64,000 nt of DNA. It comes from Enchytraeus crypticus. Lineage: Eukaryota > Annelida > Clitellata > Enchytraeida > Enchytraeidae. The notes below the pieces were generated by a model. That model saw only the letters and a program-made list of their open reading frames with translations. It ran no database searches and had not been told where the DNA came from. The stretch is from positions 680,501 through 744,500 of the forward strand of contig CAJHZI010000258.1 of NCBI GenBank assembly GCA_905160935.1, in the 5' to 3' direction. Below, piece by piece: positions 55,926 to 64,000 of this stretch. Position numbers and translations under genes: made by a program. The stretch's first letter is position 1. Every line of letters starts with the position of its first letter.

Positions 55926-57369
55926 GGCCCCTATGTGTGTGTGCTAGCGCACTTTTGTGTGTGTGTGTTGTTATCTTATAATATAATTAGAATGTCAAGC
56001 TGAAACAAGAGTAGAAGAAGATTAATTTTAGATATAAAGCGTATGTACATGTGTATGTGACTAATATATGGTATAATATGGCTAATAGCAAACCAAACAG
56101 ATTTTGCATTGCTGAATTTTAAAAACCAAACACATTAAATTTGAGTTTAAAACAATTTATGTAATTCAAATAAATTAAAATCACATGAAAGTTGAAATAA
56201 ATAGTCAATTGTCTCAGGTTTCATTATTATACGTATATAATTATATATAATATTACATACAAATTATTATTATATTATATGATTTTAGATCTGCTTTTGA
56301 TAACTTTTAATTTGCTCGTTTTCAGAGCATTTGTTCGCAGAGATTAAAGAATTCCATTTTTGGAATTCTGTTCTGTTTTTCCACAAACTGTCTTCAGACA
56401 AACTGTTCAGTGTCCTATTGATCACGTGATATTCTGCAGAAAGATTCACCAGAGTAAAATATCTCGACTCAGAATTCCAACTAAAACACCTGAATTCCCA
56501 GTCATCCCTCCAGATTGTCCTAATAACCATGATATCTTGTGTCGACCCCATGACCCTGTAATTCTTCATCTGAAACATTTGTTAATCTCGCCGATCTTAA
56601 TTCACACTTTTTTTAGTTTGATAAGAATACATAATAATTGATTTATTGTCAATTTAGGGACCGAATGCGCAGATGGGAAAATAAAACTGGAACAAACATC
56701 GCACTTCGGAATGAAATCGATACTTTTAAACTACTTAAATTTCTTCTAAGGTTTTCTTTCTGGGACAGATTCATTGTAGTTTTGTTACCAAAGGTATTCC
56801 TAATTTCCCCTGTGACTGAGATAAATTAATGTTTAATTAATTAATTAATATTAATATTAATTAATATTATAGCTTACACTTTGATTCTTCAGCAGCCAAT
56901 TCAACTATAGATAATTTAGCTGTCGCAGTTAATCTGAAAATTCTGTAGACTAAAGAGAAAACGAGATAAAAAAAGTGAAAGTCCGCTATTCACATCAATT
57001 GAGCCTACTCAAGCAGGTATGGAGCGGCAGAAGATTAAGTTTGAGCTTGTGCCCTAAGCTAAACTAGATCAAATTTAAATGAAATTAGTAAATTAAATGG
57101 TTGACAATGTGGATGATCCTGTTAAAAAGCCTTTTTGTCATCCTTGAAGCAGAAATCTTGGATGAGCGTCGGCCTATGAAACGTTGGATATTTTATATTC
57201 ACGGTAACGTGAGAAAGTTGATAATTAATACAATAAAATGTTCTTTTGAAATCCCTTATATTCTACGACATCAGCAAGGGCCTACAGATATGAGCGACGT
57301 CTTTAACATTATTTTACTGATTACTTAAATTAAGTTAAATTAATTAATTAAAATAGCTTCCCGTGTTAT

Positions 57370-57660
57370 GTACGAGTTATTTGAACAATAGGCCAACCGC
57401 TGACTGTGCGTGTCGTAGAAGGCGACTACAGCACTAAGATCCAAACCAACGGCAGAAAGTGCATTCGGTTTGTAATCGTTTAGGCTCCAGAAATTGCTAC
57501 AAAATTATTTGATAAAACGAATGGAAGAGAAATAGGGTATAAACTGACGATATGATGTGTGACAGAGAGGAGAGAAGATCTATTCGTATCCCAACCATAT
57601 ATAAACTTGGATTAAAGGAAAGATGATGATGTTTATGATGATGATGATTATGATGATTTA
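57370..57660 (+). mobile_element. SINE3 carrying an extended LINE B-like tail
   Basis: SINE3 head (GTGCGTGTCGTAGAAGGCGA) and body, then AAATAGGGTATAAACTGACG, which matches the coding 3' end of LINE B at 42535 (MKNRGLTDD region), then TCTATTCGTATCCC and (ATG)n. Confidence 0.75.
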
Positions 57661-58934
57661 AAATAGGTAGGAAGATATGTAGACGTTGAATAGGAACGTG
57701 GGATTGCATAGTCTTCTCCATGTATATTTATCCACATAAATCCCATACATTTGGTCAATATAGGCCTACATGTATATGTGACAAAATGCACAGACGTAAA
57801 CTTAGTGATTTTAATCTTGAATTCTGCGACTCGGTTAGATGATCATCACGAGATAACTCTGTACCTAATGGCATAGCCCTCATCTCTGTCAACAGAGGAT
57901 GTGTGATAGAGCAGCAGGGTCACGTGCTCCCTCAATCATCATAAGGGCGCCACCCACATAGCTCTGTTTATCACGAGCCGTTAAATAACGATCTAGTTTT
58001 AAACTTGCACTAGCCTTGGAAATATCCTGACACTAGCACTCCCCCCTCTCCCATCTCCTGAAATACCAAATCTAACTCTACGCGATTTCTAGTTAGTAAT
58101 ATATATAAGCGAATATTAATCATAGTATAGAATGTACGTTTACAATAGAAGATGTCATTGTTTAATTAAGTTTGTTTATTTGTCTGTGCAGTTTTCTGCA
58201 CAATCGACTCTCTAGTTCAAGCTGATATTCTTCTTTTCACTGCATTTATCGCTCTCTTACACATTCAGAAACTAAAAACTAATTTGAAATAGAAATAAAA
58301 ACTCGAATCAGAATGTTAAAATCACAATTAAGGCTAATGATTGTTTATTAACTATAGGTTGCACAGAAAATGGAATTAAACCAACGGGATAGACAAGTTG
58401 GCATCGTTTTATATGGTTTATATCGGCATTTTGATGAAAATCATGCGATGAATGCGCCTTTAGGTTATTAATACCTATTGACAAAATCGATTTCTTTAGA
58501 CTAGTTTTTCGGTTCTAGGACTTTACACTGCTTAATGAAGCTTATTGAGCTTAACTAATGGGTTTGGCTTGTCTTTGGCTTCATACTACTCAATGTTATC
58601 TTGTATGATAGTAATTCTTTAATTGTGCATTGGCGTTACTACTTCATTAATAACAACAACAGTCAGTTTATTTGTCTTATTTGCAACGTTCTTCATATTT
58701 TGTCAGTGTAATATGCTGATACGAGAGCAGTAATTAAGTTTTTAAATGAATGACCAACCGTCGCTCATTAGTAATTAGTTAATTTGTAGCACAGGCCTGC
58801 TATGTGGCACAAGGTTGTCACTGCTAGTGAATACTGAATGACTACAGACACAATGAAAATAACTTATTAGCCTAATTGAATAACATCATGAGCGCAGAGT
58901 AGGCACTCAGGTCCTGAGTAATGACTACCACTCT

Positions 58935-59170
58935 CAACTAGCTGCTCAGCTGATCAAGTAGCTGCTCAGCTGCTCTGGTAGCTGGTAAAGCTAAGGTTAA
59001 CGTCAGTTTCCTCACTCGAAAGCGATGTCAGTGACGGGCGAGCCCAGGATTTGAACCCGCATCAACTGATCCGCGGTCGAGTATCTGATCAAGTAGCTGC
59101 TCCAGTAGCTGCTCAGCTGCTCTAGTAGCTGCTCAGTTGCTCCAGTAGCTGCTCAGTTGCTCCAGTAAGG
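58935..59170. repeat. AGCTGCTC-rich minisatellite interrupted by SINE1
   Basis: Roughly 20-bp units of the form AGTAGCTGCTCAGCTGCTCC on both sides of the SINE1 copy at 58982-59088. Confidence 0.8.
58982..59088 (-). mobile_element. SINE1 inserted in a minisatellite
   Basis: Near-consensus body and B-box region with the head missing. Minisatellite units rich in AGCTGCTC lie on both sides. Confidence 0.8.
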
Positions 59171-59284
59171 CGCTCATCGGAGCTATAAATACTCCGCGGG
59201 CACTTCACATGACTTCGTGACCGCTCTAGAATCTTTCTCTCTAGTGCTCTGACAGAGATTCAGGTCTATGATTCATATTTGAGA

Positions 59285-59352
59285 TTGGATATGGCGTAAC
59301 TGTTAGAGTGTTCGCCTCGGGTACAGGTGGCCTGAGTTCAATGTCCAGGTCA
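59285..59352 (+). repeat. tRNA-like SINE head
   Basis: GATATGGCGTAACTGTTAGAG (A-box-like) and GAGTTCAATGTCC (B-box-like), 30-odd bases apart. The cloverleaf is not convincing. Confidence 0.35.
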
Positions 59353-59407
59353 GTCAACAAATGATGAATATTCCCTTGGGCCAATGGAAGGTTAATTTTG
59401 TTTCAGA

Positions 59408-59650
59408 CCTTAATAATAATAATAACACACATTATAGTGAAATGATCAACTATGTTGATATCTATCACTTTTAATACCAAATGTTGAATCCGTTAGGCAA
59501 TTTTGTCCATTTTCCGTGTAGCCAGTCCAGTGAATGTCCGAGATTTTACTCTCAGATCAGCGCGGCTGGGATTCGAACCCACGAGCGTTCGATTCTCTTC
59601 AGGGTCTGTCATTTAAAACTTCATGACGTTATATACACCCTTAACCATTG
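59408..59650 (-). mobile_element. SINE2 with (ATT)n tail
   Basis: Same order as the copy at 50375, ending in TTATTATTATT on the minus strand (plus 59411-59421). Confidence 0.8.
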
Positions 59651-59829
59651 ACCTTGCCGACGATTGGCGCTATCAATAGCAAAGATTGGTTAACCATGGA
59701 AAGGATTAATAATAACTTGCCAGGAACCTGTAAAGTGGTCTCGAAGACTGGACACCGGCCATGACACCGCTATAGAAATTTTGGGAGGTTATTATTATTA
59801 TTATTTTTTTAAATTTAAATTTATTATTA

Positions 59830-60010
59830 TTATTATATTCATACTCAGAGACTGCTTGTATGCTTTATGAAGAGCATTTCATAGATCAACAAGCTAATCT
59901 ATTTACAAGAGACTAAGTCGTACCCATACCAAGTGTATATCCTATATTTTGTGAGAATATATTTTGTTTCTGATACAGTTTTTCGTTGCCTTCCTTAGGT
60001 CTTGCTCATC
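59830..60010 (-). mobile_element. SINE4, decayed
   Basis: Minus-strand pieces of SINE4 (ATACTCAGAGACTGCTTG, CATAGATCAACAAGCTAATC and CCTTCCTTAGGTCTTGCTCA on plus). No head is left. Confidence 0.45.
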
Positions 60011-60104
60011 TAAGAAGCCTTAGATTAAAACTAAAAACTAAAGGCTACAACTAGTTTGTTAAGGCCTAACAATTTTGATGAAACAGAATGTCTCAATACT
60101 GTAG

Positions 60105-60335
60105 GGGGTAACGTCAAGAATTTTTAAATGTCAGGTCCTGAGACGAATTAAATTCTCGTGGGTTCGAATCCCAGTCGCGTTTCTCTGAGAGTAAAATCTC
60201 GGACATTCACTGAACTAGCTATACGGAAAATGGTCAAAATTGCCTGACAGTTGAAACATGTGGCATTAAATGTGATAGTCAGATAGACATAAACATAGTT
60301 GATCATTTCACTATAATGCGTGTTTACTTTAAACG
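60105..60335 (+). mobile_element. SINE2
   Basis: Plus-strand copy: GTGGGTTCGAATCCCAGTCG (B box), CTGAGAGTAAAATCTCGGAC, and an ATAGTTGATCATTTCACTAT end. Confidence 0.78.
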
Positions 60336-60772
60336 ATGAATATTGAGATTTTGAATGAGAGCCACTAGGCAGCCTACAGGCAGTCAGTAGAAATTGGATC
60401 CATAGACCTAATATTTCCAGAACGAACGTCATTGATAGCGAAAGAGAAACATACAGAATTTGACTAGTTTACGATAATAAGCGGTTTTATCTGCGGAGAT
60501 ACTTTATTCATTTTACATTCGAGTGTTATTTGAAGAGCCTCTATCGATGCAGTAGTTTGATATATTGATAGCATTATTATATGCACATAGTCTACATGTA
60601 ATTACAATGTTTCGATTGGTCTTTACTCAAAGTAATCTATAAGATAATGCGTCCATGCAAAATGACAAGTTTTTGACAACGAATAGGCAAAATGTTTTGC
60701 CAAATTAATCTATTTTATTCAACGCTGAACGAAGCATTCGCCTTAATTCTTGAAACAGACACTGAATTGTAA

Positions 60773-60988
60773 CGTTTTAAAAATAAAAGTTATCTGGACA
60801 ATAACAATAATAATAATAGCGTTGCGGAAAGCGAGCCCGGTGAGTTGCAGGACACTGAATTGGAAGAGTTGAATGAACAAATTACTGGTGAACAGTTGAA
60901 CCTCGACAATGAGATCACTGACGTGTTAGGTGACGGTCGCGTTGTAGTTCAGAAACACTATGTGGACGCTGTTAGTGTCCTGACATAA
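60773..60988 (+). CDS. Unidentified short open frame, probably an element remnant
   Basis: Open between TAA codons at 60770 and 60986. It reads YLDNNNNNNS, then an acidic Glu/Leu-rich part (AESEPGELQDTELEELNEQI) and DVLGDGRVVVQKHYVDAVSV. Codon-like composition contrasts with the flanks, but there is no ATG. An (AAT)n block supplies the Asn run. Likely a piece of an old transposable-element ORF; unrecognised. Confidence 0.3.
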   Translation, partial: RFKNKSYLDNNNNNNSVAESEPGELQDTELEELNEQITGEQLNLDNEITDVLGDGRVVVQKHYVDAVSVLT

Positions 60989-61113
60989 CCAGAAACATGG
61001 AAAACACTTCCACCAGTCTACATATATATATTTAAATTATTATTAATTTTAATTTAAAAATTTTTCTGTGATACAGATCTCTTTCAAATATTAAAGACAA
61101 TGATGGTGCAGCC

Positions 61114-61117
<4 letters not shown>

Positions 61118-61145
<28 letters not shown>

Positions 61146-61209
61146 TGTACTGTTGATTTTTTTCAGTAGTCAGTCTGAAAGATTATGATCAAAACTATTT
61201 TGCATGTTG

Positions 61210-61254
<45 letters not shown>

Positions 61255-61258
61255 TGAT
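61118..61258. repeat. Two (AAT)n blocks
   Basis: (AAT)n at 61118-61146 and 61211-61252; possibly tails of decayed LINE/SINE copies on either side. Confidence 0.9.
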
Positions 61259-61299
61259 GTTATAAAAGTACAATTTCTATACGCACTTTTTTGTGAAAC

Positions 61300-64000
61300 A
61301 TGCCACAGTAGCGTTACTAGTGCAATTAATTGAATAGAAAGGTTTAGAGTTTCTTCTGGAAGGTATAAAGGGATAGATCAGACTGTCGCAGACTGACAGG
61401 AAGATTATTCTAAACAATTGGTCCAGATTTGTAGTATGCCCTGACAGCCATACTTGTTCTAGCCCGTGGAACTCAGAGATTTCCAGATTCAGCAGATCTC
61501 AAGCTCTTGCTGTTCATTGTATACTGTTCACTGAGCCATATAAATAGCTTATTTCTATTGCAAATGCCCGTAATTTATTCAACTTATCCTAATGTACAAA
61601 CAATTTGCAAATACTTATAAAAGTCATATATTGCCAAGAAAAAAAAGTTATTTATATATTTCGCTTCATTTAATTGTCAAAGAATGGCTGTATTATAAAT
61701 TAATATCAGCAACTTCTCAGTGTAGCGATTAATTGTAATTACATGTGCTGATGTGACTAACACTGGACCAGTTATCAGTGTTGTAATTATATTATTACTT
61801 CATATATCATGGGCTATAGTATCAGCTGGCTTCACTGTTTCTGGTAACTCATATTTATAAAATCAATTAGACCTAACAGTTACGTACGGCTCTACATATT
61901 CTTTCATAAGTTCGCTGAAATTTGTAGAGTTTAAGCAAAAATGGGATATCGGTCCCTTTCCGAAGAGCGGGCATGTTTGAAGGATCTGACACAGTTACTC
62001 AAGTTAATGACGAAGGATTGAGAATTGACTACTCGACTGTTTTATGTGACAGTAAGAGGCACCACTGCAGACAATGTAACACCATAGATGAGTGAGCAAG
62101 TGGAATTATTTATGAATGAAACCTACTAGGCATTGGGAGTAAACTTTATTTCTGCTATGATCTAGACTACAAAACGGTAGTGGTATTTGACAGTTTTGTT
62201 GAATTTGATATATTTAATAGCATTCCTGTGATATATTGAGTCAATTTGAAATTGAAATTTGACTCCTACAGCTCACATCTACAACTAAACTGTTAGAGAT
62301 TACGACTATTTTGTATAAGAACTTCTCTTTATTACTGTAAACCTGCTATTATTACCGGCGTATGCCGCGCATTAACGGTATAATAACCGAACTGCGGTGG
62401 AATATTTGTATTTAATTACTGAAATGATCGGATGTCAAGCCAGCGGCAAGGTGAAGGTCAAGCCTCATAATTGTAAGTACGAAATACGGTCTAATTAAGC
62501 ATCTCTTACTAGAGAACGATGACACGACAATCAATAGCCTGACCAGTAATACCATCACCATAGTATTTGCCATCACTGCTACGCCTGTAACGCTCATTCT
62601 AATTATCGCAAGAGAGCCGTTATCGTGTCTTCCCACATCAATTATCCAATCGTTACAAGTGGCCACTAATAGGCTAGAGTGTGGGGGAGAGGGAGGGAAG
62701 GGGAGGGGTAGTTTGGTAAAGGCGACTGGGAGGGGGAGGAGGCACGCTTTATGCTATAGATATATTTTGTAATTCATCATTTAGATCCGGGTTTGGGAAT
62801 TTTGTCACTTGTACACATCACTTCTGTGAAGTTTTGTTGCATTTTAATACGGTAGTGCAGAAAAGCTATGTAATTATCAATATCTCTCATCAGATGATTT
62901 AAAGCAGCCGTGCTGTCTCCGACTGGAATTCTGGAAAAATAATTTAATTATGATTCTTCTATAAAATTCTGAATTAAAATATTGCAAGGCTCATAGGTGC
63001 TACTTTTAAAGGAAAATATCAATGCGTTGCAGAGATGCGCACTAACTAAAAATAAAGTCAAAATTTTTGAAACTTTTAGCTATAAGCAGCAGTTAAACAT
63101 TTTGAAACTTTCAACTAAAACCAGTTAAAAGTACCATTTTAAATAAATTCTGTTTTTAAACGTTGTTAAAACAAATATGTAAAAAGAGCTCAATAAATTC
63201 TGCAGAGACACAAGGCATACACTTAAATGAAAGCAATTATCAGATTCTAAAATGACTATATGTATTTGCATATTATTACTATAGTGTAATACGCATTTTC
63301 CTGATTTTGAATCAATACAAACAATGTGTGTCACTAATAAAAATGGCAAGACTCTTGTACTTTCTGCAAAATACTCATTTATCATTCACACAGTCAACGT
63401 TACGGAGTTTGAATCTGCCCGCATTGGTCAAGTGATTAAATAAAACCTAACATTCCTTGCTTATTGCGTCAAGTGATTAAAATCATTGCAAGTTTCACAG
63501 TTTTTCATTTTTTATTTATTAATTAGTCATTTAGTTCTGCTTATACAAGTAGATTATAAGTTCAACTTTGTATGTATTGTGATCTATGAACTAATACTAG
63601 CTTTATTAAGGACTGTAAGTTTCATAATTAGACCTATCCTGGTAGTCAGCTGGATTAGATACTCTGAATCTTCACTGACAACCAATTTTTCCAGCGACAG
63701 ATGTAGGAATTACTGTTGAGGCATTTTTTTATTCCGTATAGTTACACACATGACATACCGCATGTGTTTACAATGTTTCCTTTCTTAAGTTTCTGTTTTT
63801 GTAGTTTTCATTATTTCCTCCATTCCTTTCCATGGTTATTAGTAATCGTTGCCTTTTGTTGGCGCTCCAATAGCAGCCGGCGCGGATTTAAGAATAACCT
63901 CCAACACCCTGGGGATTGTTTACTTTCAAAGCTGTCAATTTACGCCCACAATTTACTAACCGCGTGCAGCGTGGCTTTACTTCGTTCAACTGACGCGCAG
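61300..64000. other. No gene seen at the right edge
   Basis: An 84-codon minus frame at 62412-62666 has no recognisable domain. GC-balanced patches near 62340-62720 and 63850-64000 could be regulatory or an untranslated exon. A G-rich purine run (GGGGGAGAGGGAGGGAAGG) is at 62681-62740. Confidence 0.45.

Noticed and set aside
55481-55981. Long open frames of Ile-Tyr and Cys-Val repeats
   Set aside because: They are translations of (TA)n and (GT)n microsatellites. The same applies at 27583-27942, 31075-31356, 36847-37314 and 49153-49338.

Overview
This window is nuclear DNA from an animal, not a prokaryote. It is AT-rich, has no operons, carries genes split by kilobase introns with GT/AG junctions, and is crowded with retroposons and microsatellites. 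The gene content (an ETS factor of the SPDEF/Ets98B/Ets4 group and an invertebrate-style muscle immunoglobulin protein), tRNA-derived SINEs, RTE- and CR1/L2-like LINEs and the recurrent octamer TAGGCCTA suggest a marine or aquatic invertebrate. A mollusc or other lophotrochozoan is my guess, unproven.

Two genes can be rebuilt from splice sites, both on the minus strand. The right one (30893-49885) is an ETS transcription factor with six coding exons. All five junctions are in phase and together give a 592-residue protein: an acidic/Ser-rich N-terminus, a Pointed (SAM/PNT) domain, a long Ser/Thr-rich linker and a C-terminal ETS domain cut by one intron. The left one (3445-22495, running off the left edge) is the N-terminus of a twitchin/titin-like intracellular Ig protein. 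It has an Ig exon, a 16-base micro-exon and two short linker exons across a 16.4 kb intron, all phase-consistent, with a likely untranslated first exon ending at 23181 and a GC-rich promoter region near 23.3-23.6 kb.

The rest is mostly mobile DNA. A 5'-truncated, inactivated CR1/L2-type LINE lies at 8.5-11.35 kb; its reverse transcriptase is interrupted by a 20-bp triplication at the catalytic motif A. Two RTE-like LINE families can be told apart by their 3' ends: family A ends in a small CTGCC-loop-GGCAG hairpin plus (GA)n, and family B ends in a coding tail plus (ATG)n. Two SINE-like families appear to have a related head and to have borrowed one or the other of these LINE tails. Two further tRNA-derived SINE families (here called SINE1 and SINE2) have about ten and five or more copies. 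A 1.85 kb element at 35136-36988 has 25-bp perfect inverted ends, dense palindromic sub-terminal arrays and a SINE-like insert with a 5S-rRNA-like head.

Region by region: 1-3.4 kb, flank or introns of the Ig gene with SINEs; 3.4-23.6 kb, the Ig gene with the LINE in its long intron; 23.6-30.7 kb, intergenic, with a CRE-like tandem array and SINEs; 30.7-49.9 kb, the ETS gene with the inverted-repeat element and LINE fragments in its introns; 49.9-64 kb, upstream sequence of the ETS gene with repeats, two unidentified open frames and no other recognisable gene.
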